A model generated the notes under the pieces. The model was given only the letters and a program-made list of their open reading frames with translations. It ran no database searches and was not told the origin of the DNA. A stretch of DNA of 64,000 nucleotides, from assembly GCF_013694105.1 (NCBI RefSeq), contig NZ_JACEFG010000002.1, forward strand, positions 806,001-870,000. Direction: 5' to 3'. The DNA is from Halobacillus locisalis. GTDB lineage: Bacteria > Bacillota > Bacilli > Bacillales > Halobacillaceae. Made by a program: the position numbers and the translations under genes. Positions 34,537 to 43,275 of this stretch are shown here, one piece after another (position 1 is the first letter of the stretch; each line of letters starts with the position of its first letter).

Positions 34537-34722
34537 TTACCAGAAAAAGGCGGACGCTAGGGCAACACCGGTAATCGCTCCGATGACGAAGGGAATACCG
34601 AAACCGCCGTAGAAAAAAACGAAACCTTCAGGAAATCGAAATGGTCGCAACCAAACGTAGTTCGGGTCGACCCGCGTAATTGTGCCGAAGTGAACGCGGC
34701 CATCGCGGTCCGTCAGGCGCAC
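34537..34722 (-). CDS. Small hypothetical membrane-associated protein
   Basis: 61 residues from GTG 34722 behind AAGGAAGA. The N-terminal half is a short beta-type domain (VHFGTITRVDPNYVWLRP), and the C-terminal half is aromatic and hydrophobic (FVFFYGGFGIPFVIGAITG). The pattern recalls small spore-envelope proteins of Bacillaceae, and its neighbour is a YjcZ-type gene, but no family is named with confidence. The frame is open upstream for about 30 codons without a start. Confidence 0.55.
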   Translation of the reverse strand: MRLTDRDGRVHFGTITRVDPNYVWLRPFRFPEGFVFFYGGFGIPFVIGAITGVALASAFFW

Positions 34723-35039
34723 ATCTCTTCCTTGAAAACGGCAGCACCGTCCGTAAAGTGAAACTTCACTCAGTGAATGGTTCTTCCACTGAGTGTTAGT
34801 TGAACCAATCGGACCTTTAAATGCCGTTTACCCCCACGCTGATCTTTCGATTGTCTCTAAGTATTGAAAAGGGGGTATTACGGCATGTTAAGGCGGGATA
34901 AATATCTCCAGGAAACATAGAAAGCACATCCTTTCTTTTCTAAATGATCCTCTCTTCACATACGTATGAGAGAGAGGGTGATCTTGCTTAGACGATGCTA
35001 GATTTTCCACGAATGTCTATGAATGAAAGGGAGATTACT
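34723..35039. other. Intergenic stretch with an inverted repeat
   Basis: CACTCAGTG (34767-34775) and CACTGAGTG (34787-34795) form an 11-nt-loop hairpin close to the small GTG-start gene. ACATACGTATG near 34960 resembles the palindrome at 27808. No gene seen. Confidence 0.4.
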
Positions 35040-35879
35040 ATGGGCGTCATCGATACAAGGAAATCATTGAGACGTTTTATAGAAAAGTGTAAGAACAAGA
35101 CGATGTTTGAATCGACTTCCCGTCTTCAAAAAGAAGTACTGTGTGATCCCATCCTTCATCCTTTCTCAAAGTGGGGAGCCGATGAAGTGCACGATTTATT
35201 GATGTCGTATGGACTCTTCCATGCCGACCAATGGAGGAAGGTGGAGAAATCACTAGAGTCTTGGGATAAGGAACAGTTATTTTCAAAAATCGAGAAAGAA
35301 CTCGGTCGTTTAAGAAAAAAATGGAACGGCCCGGATGTTCCGGTATACCTTTATCCGATCCACGAATCGTTTATCGGGGAACGTGAGAACAAAGGAGGCG
35401 TAGCGTTCCAAGAAGCGGTCTACCTTTTTTATGGTCAACCGAAGAACTTGAAAGACGATTGGCGGTCGATACTAGCACATGAATACCACCATGCCTGCCG
35501 CTTGACAGAGAAGAAAGTCGATTTGGAAAAAGTCTCGTTGCTAGAGTCAGTCATCATCGAGGGCTTAGCCGAGTATGCCGTCTATGACACGTACGGAGCA
35601 CGGTACACGGCGCCTTGGGTGAATCAACTGAAAGAGGAAGAGCTGCTTAGGATTTGGAAGGAGAAGTTCGTACCAGAGTTGAATCTGCGGGGTCAACAAA
35701 AACATAGAGAATACTTGTATGGAAATCGTATGAGCAAGCTTCCACGGTGGATCGGATACCAGCTCGGCTATAAGATTATCGAGAGTTATCACGCCTCCCA
35801 CCCTAAAGCGACGCTGCAATCGATGACGAAGATGGATGCGGACGATCTGCTTCTTGGGACAAAGTTCAACCAATTGTGA
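35040..35879 (+). CDS. DUF2268 predicted Zn-dependent protease (YjaZ-like)
   Basis: Start at ATG 35040 eight bases after AAAGGGAG; ATG 34995 in frame lacks a ribosome site. 279 residues with no signal peptide. The metalloprotease motif is LAHEYHHACRL (HExxH, about residue 150), and the downstream IIEGLAEYAVYDTYG provides the third zinc ligand Glu, as in DUF2268. Proteins of this family are assumed to be cytosolic peptidases, with substrates unknown. A single gene. Confidence 0.75.
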   Translation: MGVIDTRKSLRRFIEKCKNKTMFESTSRLQKEVLCDPILHPFSKWGADEVHDLLMSYGLFHADQWRKVEKSLESWDKEQLFSKIEKELGRLRKKWNGPDVPVYLYPIHESFIGERENKGGVAFQEAVYLFYGQPKNLKDDWRSILAHEYHHACRLTEKKVDLEKVSLLESVIIEGLAEYAVYDTYGARYTAPWVNQLKEEELLRIWKEKFVPELNLRGQQKHREYLYGNRMSKLPRWIGYQLGYKIIESYHASHPKATLQSMTKMDADDLLLGTKFNQL

Positions 35880-36030
35880 TGAGGGTACTCCCTGCTCGAC
35901 TATGAAAACCAAATAATGGTATTTTACTACTGTAAGACAAAAGTTATGAATATTTTTATTTATACTCGACAAACTCTAACACACTTCCAAATTTTCCTTA
36001 TGTATAATCAGTGATAACATATTCAATTCT

Positions 36031-36125
36031 TGTATCAGTAAAAGGCAAACCTTGTTGAAAAAGAGGGGCGCAAAGCTACCAGGTCTAAGGCTTCGGCTAT
36101 GACGGCTGGGCTGTCTGAACTACAT
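36031..36125 (+). promoter_or_regulatory. Cyclic-di-GMP-I (GEMM) riboswitch
   Basis: Core conserved parts are present in order: GGCAAACC (36043), GAAA, then GGGGCGCAAAGCTACC (36065), GGTCTAAGG, a CTTCGG tetraloop arm, TATGACGGCTGGG (36098). A P1 stem can form from TGTATCAG with CTGAACTACA. These match the GEMM-I consensus, which binds cyclic di-GMP. A TATAAT lies at 36004-36009. No terminator stands between aptamer and the AGGAGG site at 36132, so control is probably at translation or through P1. The target is the SinI-like gene at 36142. Confidence 0.9.
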
Positions 36126-36141
36126 AGGAATAGGAGGAACT

Positions 36142-36294
36142 ATGGAAAACAGAATGGAGTTCGTGATTAGTAGAGGTTCAGATTGCTCAGTGGATGTTGT
36201 AGATCAGGAGTGGATCGCATTAATGAAAGAAGCGAAAGCGTCCGGTTTCACGAAGGAAGAAATCCAACGTTTTCTAAATAGCATCCAACAATAA
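36142..36294 (+). CDS. SinI-like antirepressor under c-di-GMP riboswitch
   Basis: 50 residues starting MENRMEFVISRGSDC, with a complete SIN domain DQEWIALMKEAKASGFTKEE followed by IQRFLNS. B. subtilis SinI has DQEWVELMVEAKEANISPEE IRKYL at the same place. SinI binds SinR and frees matrix genes from repression. The gene is preceded by AGGAGGAA, with the c-di-GMP-I riboswitch in the leader and a strong terminator right after it, so it is a one-gene unit. c-di-GMP would therefore set the level of an antirepressor. The partner is inferred to be a SinR-like protein (one is at 54930). Confidence 0.85.
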   Translation: MENRMEFVISRGSDCSVDVVDQEWIALMKEAKASGFTKEEIQRFLNSIQQ

Positions 36295-36295
36295 C

Positions 36296-36330
36296 GGGAC
36301 AGGCTCTTTCAACATAGAGCCTGTCCTTAA
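36296..36330 (+). terminator. Terminator after the riboswitch-controlled SinI gene
   Basis: GGGACAGGCTCT / AGAGCCTGTCC stem one base after the stop codon. Same family as other GGACAGG stems; the T tract is short. Confidence 0.75.
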
Positions 36331-36364
36331 CAATTTCATCCATTCTATTCAAGTGATTGACGGT

Positions 36365-36399
36365 GCTTTTCATGACTAATAAAATGTCCCGAAGATGAG
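36365..36399 (+). repeat. 35-bp dispersed repeat GCTTTTCATG...ATGTCC (copy 2)
   Basis: Matches 28186-28220 at about 31 of 35 bases. Lies between the SinI terminator and the YczE-like gene, whose frame opens inside it. Confidence 0.55.
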
Positions 36400-36430
36400 A
36401 AATGAATTTAACAAAAAGCGAGGGATGGAC

Positions 36431-37069
36431 ATGATCTATCGCCTGTCAATCTATATATTCGGGATGTTCGTCAACTTCTTCGGTGTCGCGCTGATCATCA
36501 ACGCAACCCTCGGAGCGGGCTTCTGGACCGCCATGTTCGTCGGCCTCTCTGACCGCTTCGGTTTTACCGTAGGCGTCTGGTACGCCATCGCCCAGCTCTT
36601 CTTTATTTTTGTAAATGGCTGGCTGATGAAGAAAGGACCTGAACTGAAAGCCTTGCTACCACTCGTACTTGAAAGTTTAATCCTGGACTTTTGGCTCGAA
36701 ATCGTGTTCAAAAATCTCAACATGACGGCAGCCCCGTTCGCCGGCCAACTCGTCATGCTCATGTCCGGAGTAGCCTTCACAGCACTCGGAGTATCGATTT
36801 ACATTCTGCCGCAACTGCCACGAGCACCTGTTGACCAACTGTTCTTAGTCGTCGCAGAGAAATTCAACTTGAGCCTGCGCGTCAGCCAAACCGTGATTGC
36901 CATCACAACATCATCGATCGCACTCCTCATCGGAGGACCCGTCGGCATCGGAACGCTAGCCGGGGTGCTGTTTTTAGGTACGTTCATCCAGTTCTTCTAT
37001 GGACACACGTATCCACTCTATTATCAGCTTCACCCGATGTACAAAGAACGTTTGCAGCCAATGGTATAA
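36431..37069 (+). CDS. YczE/YitT-family membrane protein
   Basis: Start at ATG 36431 (seven bases after GAGGG); the earlier in-frame starts 36395 and 36425 lack spacing. 212 residues with five to six membrane helices, starting MIYRLSIYIFGMFVNFFGVAL. The ALIINATLGAGFWTAMFVGLS and VSIYILPQLPRAPVDQLF segments match the YczE/YyaS group. Role unknown; in B. subtilis YczE is linked to surfactin production. A single gene with a very strong terminator. Confidence 0.78.
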   Translation: MIYRLSIYIFGMFVNFFGVALIINATLGAGFWTAMFVGLSDRFGFTVGVWYAIAQLFFIFVNGWLMKKGPELKALLPLVLESLILDFWLEIVFKNLNMTAAPFAGQLVMLMSGVAFTALGVSIYILPQLPRAPVDQLFLVVAEKFNLSLRVSQTVIAITTSSIALLIGGPVGIGTLAGVLFLGTFIQFFYGHTYPLYYQLHPMYKERLQPMV

Positions 37070-37070
37070 T

Positions 37071-37117
37071 AAAAAGCCCGGAATGATGGATGTGATCCAT
37101 CATTCCGGGCTTTTTTT
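37071..37117 (+). terminator. Long perfect terminator after the YczE-like gene
   Basis: A 19-bp stem from AAAGCCCGGAATGATGGAT with a GTG loop and seven T. It also has an A run upstream, so it could act in both directions. Confidence 0.92.
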
Positions 37118-37149
37118 GTTTGGGTGTCCTGATGCGGTGGGGCGGGTGG

Positions 37150-37440
37150 TGTCCGAATTATGCTGCGGAGTGTCCGGAATATGGGGAAGAATGTCCGAAT
37201 TATTCGCAAATGTCCGAAATGTGGGAGCAGATGTCCGAAATCCAGCCTCGGCAGTCCGGAATCCTTGATCAAAAGTCCGAATCCCGGCTCGTGTCCGAAT
37301 TGCGCGGCCGGATGTCCGAAATCCGAGGCGAAATGTCCGAATTCCCGTCAAATGTCTGAAAAGTGGGAGCAGGTGTCCGAATTCCGGCCCCCGCTGTCCT
37401 GAATACATAATCAAAAGTCCGAATCCCAAATGTCCAAATC
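37150..37440 (+). repeat. 21-bp-phased TGTCCGAAT array, about fifteen units
   Basis: Unit cores fall at 37153, 37174, 37195, 37214, 37235, 37256, 37277, 37295, 37316, 37337, 37356, 37377, 37398, 37419 and a weak one at 37434. Steps are mostly 21 bp, with two of 19 and one of 18. Units read TGTCCGAAT, TGTCCGGAA or TGTCCGAAA; spacers vary. It lies between a strong terminator and the DUF2231 gene, and the frames through it break at the 19-bp steps. Confidence 0.88.
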
Positions 37441-37567
37441 ACCCACCGCAACGACCGCCCCCCCTACCAAACCCAATCTCAAATCGGCTCACAATGTGTC
37501 GATTCCCGACTATATGGCAACCATAGGGGAATCAAAAGATTAATAGACTATCTAGGAGGTAACACCC

Positions 37568-38011
37568 ATGAGTATTTTAGGCGCATACATTATACCGGAT
37601 CCTCTTCACCCCGCTATCGTCCACTTGCCGATTGCTTTGTGGCTTGTGAGTTCCTTGTTTTTGTTGCTCGCATTATGGAGGCCTGACTTTTTCATGAAAG
37701 CAGCTAGCTGGCTGCTCGTGATCGGGACAATCGGAGGGATTATTTCATACTACACCGGTCCGAACGCAATCGGCGTAGCGGCGCAAATTTTCCCGAGTTC
37801 ATCCTTGAATGAACATTTAAATACCCATCGTGTACTCGCCCAATGGTCGACCATCACATATATCGTGACAACGATCGGCGTCTTTTCCTATCTTTTCTGG
37901 AAAAAGAACAAGTATTTGAAGATAAGTCTTGCTGTACTTGGTGTCATTGGTGGTTTGTTGGTCTTCTTTACCGGTCACTATGCAGGTCGCATGCTATATG
38001 AGGATTTATAA
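37568..38011 (+). CDS. DUF2231 membrane protein
   Basis: 147 residues with four membrane helices. The signature near the N-terminus is LHPAIVHLPIALWLV, with THRVLAQWSTITYI in the second half and TGHYAGRMLYEDL at the end, which is the DUF2231 (YdaS/cytochrome-associated) layout with conserved membrane histidines that might hold heme. Good AGGAGGTAAC ribosome site. A single gene; function not established. Confidence 0.8.
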   Translation: MSILGAYIIPDPLHPAIVHLPIALWLVSSLFLLLALWRPDFFMKAASWLLVIGTIGGIISYYTGPNAIGVAAQIFPSSSLNEHLNTHRVLAQWSTITYIVTTIGVFSYLFWKKNKYLKISLAVLGVIGGLLVFFTGHYAGRMLYEDL

Positions 38012-38041
38012 AAGAGGGCTATGGGCCTTTCAGATAAATGA

Positions 38042-38081
38042 TAAAAGGACAAGTTCCCTGCTCGGGGACTTGTCCTTTTAT
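38042..38081. terminator. Bidirectional terminator between DUF2231 and lrp genes
   Basis: AAAAGGACAAGTTCC / GGGGACTTGTCCTTTT stem between convergent genes; it reaches the stop codon of the Lrp gene. Confidence 0.88.
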
Positions 38082-38545
38082 AGTTTCAGGCCACTACGGC
38101 TCTTGAAACGCCGCAATAATGTATGACTTTCGACACGGGTGATGCCATCCAGCGCATACAATTCTGTATTTATAAACGATTCCAGCTCCTTGAAATCTTT
38201 GACGAGCACGTGCATGTGCAGGGTGCTCGGACCTGTCATTTGGTAGCAACTCGCTACGTATGGATTATTCGCTAAGTTCTCGGCCACTTCAACGAGGGAT
38301 TTCGGTTCACAGTCCACTTCGAAAAAGGCGGAGACTTGCTTGCCGACTTTTTCACTGTTCACGACGGCTGTGAAGCGTTCGATTACACCGCAATCAATGA
38401 GCTGATTGACACGGGAGCGTACAGCAACACGTGATAAGCCAAGCGTTTTACCGATGTCGGTATAGGACAACCGTCCATCTTCTATAAGGAGTTCAAGGAT
38501 TTTTTTATCCATGTCATCAATCTTTTGGGATGAGTCTTCTTTCAT
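38078..38545 (-). CDS. Lrp/AsnC-family transcriptional regulator
   Basis: Start at ATG 38545, with GTG 38557 as an alternative. 155 residues: HTH (about 10-60, MDKKILELLIEDGRLSYTDI and LSRVAVRSRVNQL) and a RAM/AsnC effector domain (about 70-150, TGPSTLHMHVLVKDFKELESF). Such proteins sense amino acids and act as octamers on DNA. It is divergent from the peptide importer and GGT operon beginning at 38833, so it is the likely regulator of that operon in response to an amino acid such as glutamate or a cysteine product. Confidence 0.88.
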   Translation of the reverse strand: MKEDSSQKIDDMDKKILELLIEDGRLSYTDIGKTLGLSRVAVRSRVNQLIDCGVIERFTAVVNSEKVGKQVSAFFEVDCEPKSLVEVAENLANNPYVASCYQMTGPSTLHMHVLVKDFKELESFINTELYALDGITRVESHTLLRRFKSRSGLKL

Positions 38546-38832
38546 ATTATCTATCACCTACCTCAGTGAAGAAAGTTTACCATGAGTGATGCGTGCATTT
38601 CAATTGAGTCTAATTAAATTTAAGAAAAATAAGAAAATTTAATCTTTTTGACGAAAGGGGGTTTTAATTTTCTGAATATTAAACTATAATCGTTTACAAC
38701 ACATAGACGTTTGTTAATCAAAAATGGTTATTTGATTAACTTTCGGATGCACATAGGGTGGTTTAAGTGAATAATAGTTCATTTTATGTTTGGATCGCTT
38801 TCATGTGATTTCATTTGTTAAGGAGGGGTGAC

Positions 38833-39774
38833 ATGGTTGGGTTAATCATGAAACGTTTTTTGCAACTGCTTCTATTATTAGTAGGCATTTCGTTTCTTGT
38901 GTTCATGAGTATGCACTTGGCGCCAGGCGATCCAGCGACGATCATCGGTGGACCGACAGCTACAGAATCTGATTTACAGGCGATCCGGACCGATCTGGGA
39001 TTGGATAAGCCAGTGCTTGTTCAGTACTTTGATTACATACGCGGCGTGGTACAAGGGGATCTTGGATTCTCTTTCCAAAACAACCAATCCGTATCAGAGG
39101 CGATTACTTCTCGTTTTCCACAAACGCTCAACTTGGCTATTGCCAGTATGATTGTAGCGATCGTCATCGGGGTGCCAGCAGGGATTATTTCCGCTATTAA
39201 GCAAAATTCTTGGTTCGATGTGTCGAGTACGACAGTGGCGCTAGCGGGGATTTCGATTCCGAACTTTTGGCTGGGAGCCATGCTGATCCTCATTTTTTCA
39301 GTCGAACTACAATGGTTGCCTGTCGGTGGACTGAGTGCTCCGTTTTGGACGATTGAAGGAATGAAGCAATTGATTCTTCCAGCTATTACGCTCGGGACCG
39401 CATCCGCTGCGATGATTGCTCGGATGAGCCGATCCGCTATGTTGGAAGTGATCAGAGCCGACTACATTCGGACGGCTCGCGCCAAAGGAGTCAAACGCAA
39501 CACGGTCGTATGGGTGCATGCGCTCAGGAACGCGATGATTCCTGTGATTACCGTCATCGGATTGAATTTCGGATTTTTACTTGGAGGGACCATCATCACC
39601 GAGCAAGTCTTCGCCATCAATGGGGTCGGACGCTTGATGATCGATGCGATAGCCGCTCGAGACTTCCCGGTTGTTCAAGGGACGGTCTTGCTGGTCGCTA
39701 CGTTGTTTGTTGTGGTGAACCTGTTGGTCGATATCATTTACGCCTTTGTCGATCCACGTATCAGTTATGACTAA
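38833..39774 (+). CDS. Peptide/glutathione ABC transporter permease (DppB/GsiC type)
   Basis: Start ATG 38833 after AAGGAGGGG. 313 residues with six membrane helices, beginning MVGLIMKRFLQLLLLLVGIS. MHLAPGDPATIIGG in the first periplasmic loop and the EAA loop DYIRTARAKGVKRNTVVWVHALRN (in two parts) are typical of the DppB family. It forms the pore with the next gene. First gene of a seven-to-eight-gene operon: permease, permease, binding protein, two ATPases, gamma-glutamyltransferase, chromate-type transporter pair. Confidence 0.9.
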   Translation: MVGLIMKRFLQLLLLLVGISFLVFMSMHLAPGDPATIIGGPTATESDLQAIRTDLGLDKPVLVQYFDYIRGVVQGDLGFSFQNNQSVSEAITSRFPQTLNLAIASMIVAIVIGVPAGIISAIKQNSWFDVSSTTVALAGISIPNFWLGAMLILIFSVELQWLPVGGLSAPFWTIEGMKQLILPAITLGTASAAMIARMSRSAMLEVIRADYIRTARAKGVKRNTVVWVHALRNAMIPVITVIGLNFGFLLGGTIITEQVFAINGVGRLMIDAIAARDFPVVQGTVLLVATLFVVVNLLVDIIYAFVDPRISYD

Positions 39775-39791
39775 AGAGAGGAGGGAGTCCC

Positions 39792-40700
39792 TTGGCAGAT
39801 TCAAGTGCTTTAGCACAAAAAAACATCAATACGAACAAGCAGGAAAGTAAGAAGGAGAAAATGGTCGTCCAAACGTTTAAGCGTTTGGTGAAGAACAAGC
39901 TTGCTCTTTTCGGATTAGTCATCATTGTCATACAAGTTATTTTAGCGGCTTTTGCTCCGTGGTTTGCTACCTATCCGCCAGCTGAACAGGATTTAGTCAA
40001 TTCCGAACTTGGGATCGGATCGGAAGGCCACTGGCTCGGCACTGACAACTATGGGCGTGATGTTTGGTCGCGACTCGTGTTCGGTGCCAGGGTTTCATTA
40101 CTCGTCGGGATCGGGTCCGTTGCGCTTGGACTCGTCGGAGGCATCGCACTTGGACTTTTATCCGGTTATTTCAAAAAGCTTGACGGAGTGATCATGCGAT
40201 TCGTCGACTTGCTCTTCGCATTCCCTGGAATTCTACTAGCGATGCTGATCATTGCGATGCTAGGAACAAGCTTGATCAACGTTGTGATTGCCATCAGTAT
40301 TTGGTCGATTCCGACGTGCGCACGAATTGTTCGAGGAAGTGTTCTTTCTGTCAAAAAACAAGAGTACATTCTCGCCATGCGCTCACTCGGAGCCAGCAAT
40401 ACTCGTATTCTCATGAAGCACGTATTGCCGAACTGTACAGCGCCGATTATCGTTTTTGCCACGATGCGAATGGCGACGGCGATTCTATCGACGGCTGCCT
40501 TGAGTTTCTTAGGATTAGGTGCACAACCTCCTACAGCAGAGTGGGGAGCGATGATTGCAGCAGGACAAGACTTTATGTTCACCTCTCCACACCTAACGAT
40601 TGTGCCCGGAATTGCCATTATGCTTGTCGTGTTTGCCTTTAACGTCGTTGGAGATGGATTGAGAGATGCACTCGATCCGAATATGGAGTTGGATCAATAA
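39792..40700 (+). CDS. Peptide/glutathione ABC transporter permease (DppC/GsiD type)
   Basis: TTG start at 39792 after GAGGAGGGAG. 302 residues: a soluble N-terminal 30, then six helices. DppC features include LGTDNYGRDVWSRLVFGARVS (about 75-95 in two blocks) and the EAA loop YILAMRSLGASNTRILMKHVLPN. It pairs with the preceding permease; 17 nt separate them and 12 nt follow to the binding protein. Substrate inferred from the linked GGT gene to be glutathione or other gamma-glutamyl peptides. Confidence 0.9.
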   Translation: MADSSALAQKNINTNKQESKKEKMVVQTFKRLVKNKLALFGLVIIVIQVILAAFAPWFATYPPAEQDLVNSELGIGSEGHWLGTDNYGRDVWSRLVFGARVSLLVGIGSVALGLVGGIALGLLSGYFKKLDGVIMRFVDLLFAFPGILLAMLIIAMLGTSLINVVIAISIWSIPTCARIVRGSVLSVKKQEYILAMRSLGASNTRILMKHVLPNCTAPIIVFATMRMATAILSTAALSFLGLGAQPPTAEWGAMIAAGQDFMFTSPHLTIVPGIAIMLVVFAFNVVGDGLRDALDPNMELDQ

Positions 40701-40712
40701 AAGGGAGGAATC

Positions 40713-42266
40713 ATGTTGAAGAATTTTCGTTTACTAAGTGTCTCATTGTTTGTATTAGTCCTTATCGCTCTAGCCGGGTGTAGTGAAGAGTCGGGAGCCG
40801 ATTCTGGTGATGACGGTGAAAGCAGTTCAGATGTCGCCCAGGAATTGACGTATGCGACAACTTCCGATGTTGTCGGCTTATCCCCGATTGATACGAATGA
40901 TTCCGTATCGTCCGCTATGATTGAGCAAGTCTATGAAACATTGTTTGTCCGTGATCCAGAAACGATGGAGATCAAACCGCATTTAGCAGAATCCTATGAA
41001 AACCCGGACGACCTTACGTGGGTGATCCACTTGAAAGAAGACGTAACCTTCCACGATGGTACACCGTTCAACGCAGAAGCCGTTAAATATACATTCGATG
41101 AATTCAAAAGTGAAGAAAGAGCAGCGCCTCGTGCCTCTCTATTAGAACCAGTCGAATCAATCGAAGTGCAAGATGAGTACACGGTCGTACTGAAAACGAA
41201 AGAGCCTTATGGTCCATTGCTTGCTGCACTTTCCCATACGAACGCGTCTATCGTAAGCCCAGAAGCAGATAAAGCTGGGGACTTGAACCAGAATCCAGTC
41301 GGAACCGGTCCATTTGTTTTTGACGAGTGGGTGCAAGGGGATAGTGTTTCTCTTTCTGCTAATGAAGACTACTGGCAGGGAGCTCCGGAACTCGAAAGTG
41401 TCACGATGAAGGTCGTTCCAGAATACTCGACAGCCGTTTCTATGCTGCAAACGGGTGAAGTTCAATTCATCGATGCGATTCCGACAGAACAGCTGCCTCG
41501 TTTAGAATCGATGGAAAACGTAGAAATCCAGCAAAAAGAAGGAACGCCGGTTTACTATCTAGGTTTCAACATGAACAAAGAGCCGTTCAATGATATCAAC
41601 TTCCGTAAAGCCGTATCGTATGCTGTCGATCGTGAAGCGTACGTGAGCCAGTTGAATGGTCTTGGCGTGAAGAACAACAGCATCATCGGCCCGAAAGTGT
41701 TCGGTTACAATGAAGAGGCGAAAGATGCCGGGTATTCTTATGATCCAGAAAAAGCGAAGAGTCTAATAGAAGAGAACGGATTTGAAGGACAAGAGATCAC
41801 CCTTCTTGCTGCTAACCGTGATATGTACATGAAGATGGCTGAAATTGTACAAGCGCAATTAACGGAAGCTGGACTCGATGTCAGCATTGAAACGATGGAG
41901 TGGGGTACATTCCTGGACACGACATCTGAGGGGAACTTTGAAATGACGTTCCTAGGTTGGTCCAACAGTACGGCAGATGGTAGTGAGTTGCTTTACCCGA
42001 ACCTTCACTCAGACAATATCGGCTCCTCGAACCGTATGGCGTATGAAAATGCTGAGTTCGATCAGCTTGTGAATGAATCCCGCGTAACCGTTGATCAAGA
42101 TGTTCGAAAAGAGAAATTGCATGAAGCGAATATGATGGCGATTGAAGATGGAGTGTGGGTTCCGATGCACCACGGAATCGTAACAGCTGCTTTCGATCAA
42201 TCTGTTGAAGGGTTGCAGCTCGATCCGACAGGTCAATGGTCTCTATATAACGTGAGCAGAAAGTAG
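40713..42266 (+). CDS. Peptide/glutathione-binding lipoprotein (SBP_bac_5)
   Basis: 517 residues: lipoprotein signal with lipobox LAGC (Cys about 23), Ser/Asp linker, then the family-5 binding domain. LTWVIHLKEDVTFHDGTPFN (about 90), NPVGTGPFVFDEWVQGDSV (about 195) and MYMKMAEIVQAQL (about 370) are family features. Lipid-anchored outside the membrane, it hands peptides to the two permeases before it. The gene order, with ATPases following, is like gsiABCD-type or dpp clusters. Confidence 0.9.
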   Translation: MLKNFRLLSVSLFVLVLIALAGCSEESGADSGDDGESSSDVAQELTYATTSDVVGLSPIDTNDSVSSAMIEQVYETLFVRDPETMEIKPHLAESYENPDDLTWVIHLKEDVTFHDGTPFNAEAVKYTFDEFKSEERAAPRASLLEPVESIEVQDEYTVVLKTKEPYGPLLAALSHTNASIVSPEADKAGDLNQNPVGTGPFVFDEWVQGDSVSLSANEDYWQGAPELESVTMKVVPEYSTAVSMLQTGEVQFIDAIPTEQLPRLESMENVEIQQKEGTPVYYLGFNMNKEPFNDINFRKAVSYAVDREAYVSQLNGLGVKNNSIIGPKVFGYNEEAKDAGYSYDPEKAKSLIEENGFEGQEITLLAANRDMYMKMAEIVQAQLTEAGLDVSIETMEWGTFLDTTSEGNFEMTFLGWSNSTADGSELLYPNLHSDNIGSSNRMAYENAEFDQLVNESRVTVDQDVRKEKLHEANMMAIEDGVWVPMHHGIVTAAFDQSVEGLQLDPTGQWSLYNVSRK

Positions 42267-42270
42267 GTAT

Positions 42271-43275
42271 ATGATGGAATCCCTATTGAACGTTCAAAAC
42301 TTAGTGACATCTTTCCGCACGGCTGATGGGAAACTCCCGGCTGTGCGGGGAGTTTCTTTTTCCGTCCAAGAAGGGGAAACGTTGTGCATCGTCGGCGAAT
42401 CCGGCTGCGGTAAAAGTATCACCACCTTGTCCGTGATGGGATTGCTTCCAGATAATGGAGAAATCAGTGAAGGCTCGATCACATTCCAAGGTGAGGAATT
42501 GACGCACAAAAAAGAAGAAGAGATGAGAAAGCATCGAGGCAATGATATTTCGATGATCTTTCAGGAACCGATGACCGCTCTGAACCCTGTGTTCACGGTC
42601 GGCTATCAAATGATGGAGCCCCTCCATTTGCATACGAAGCTGAATAAGAAAGAGAAGAAGAGCCGCGCGGTTGAACTACTTACTCAAGTCGGTTTGTCCG
42701 ATGCGGAAAAAGTCCTGAAGAAGTACCCACACGAATTGAGTGGCGGCATGCGTCAACGCGTCATGATCGCTATTGCTCTTGCCTGTAACCCGTCTTTGCT
42801 GATCGCAGACGAACCGACGACGGCCCTCGATGTGACCATCCAGGCTCAAATCCTCGATTTGATCGATGATTTGAAACGAGATCTCGGCATGGGCGTCGTG
42901 ATGGTAACGCATGACATGGGCGTTGTTGCGGAGGTCGCCGATCGAGTGATGGTGATGTATGCCGGACACGTCGTCGAAACGGGGACTGTCGAGGAAATTT
43001 TCGAAAATCCTAAACATCCCTATACGAAGGGGCTGCTCGCTTCTGTTCCTAACGTTGATGATGAGGAGCATTCACTCGAGGCGATCCCTGGTTCCTTGCC
43101 GAACTTGAATGAGAAAATCAGCGGCTGCCGTTTCCATCCAAGGTGTCCGTTTGCCACTGAAAAGTGTAAAGAGGAAGATCCACCACGTTTCCAAATCTCA
43201 AATCAACACCAGTCGAAATGCTGGTTACATGAGGAGGCGACAACCAATGAGTCACGCCACGAAGCCTATTCTTGA
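42271..43275 (+). CDS. Peptide ABC transporter ATP-binding protein (OppD/DppD type)
   Basis: 334 residues. Walker [12 protein letters not shown] (about 41), Q-loop [12 protein letters not shown], signature [14 protein letters not shown] (about 155), Walker [13 protein letters not shown] and the switch VTHDMGV are complete. The C-terminal oligopeptide/dipeptide domain has [14 protein letters not shown] and CWLH Cys residues, which in this family can hold an iron-sulfur cluster. It starts 4 nt after the binding-protein stop, and its end overlaps the next ATPase by 29 nt, showing a tightly packed operon. Confidence 0.92.
   Translation: MMESLLNVQNLVTSFRTADGKLPAVRGVSFSVQEGETLCIVGESGCGKSITTLSVMGLLPDNGEISEGSITFQGEELTHKKEEEMRKHRGNDISMIFQEPMTALNPVFTVGYQMMEPLHLHTKLNKKEKKSRAVELLTQVGLSDAEKVLKKYPHELSGGMRQRVMIAIALACNPSLLIADEPTTALDVTIQAQILDLIDDLKRDLGMGVVMVTHDMGVVAEVADRVMVMYAGHVVETGTVEEIFENPKHPYTKGLLASVPNVDDEEHSLEAIPGSLPNLNEKISGCRFHPRCPFATEKCKEEDPPRFQISNQHQSKCWLHEEATTNESRHEAYS

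Noticed and set aside
37150-37440. CRISPR array
   Set aside because: The repeated core is only about 9 bp and the spacers 11-12 bp, cores vary, and no cas genes are nearby. Orientation changes between loci also do not fit.
37030-37451. Overlapping open frames of 60-109 codons on both strands
   Set aside because: They run through the 21-bp repeat array; 21 is a multiple of three, which keeps frames open, but 19-bp steps break them and no ribosome sites are present.
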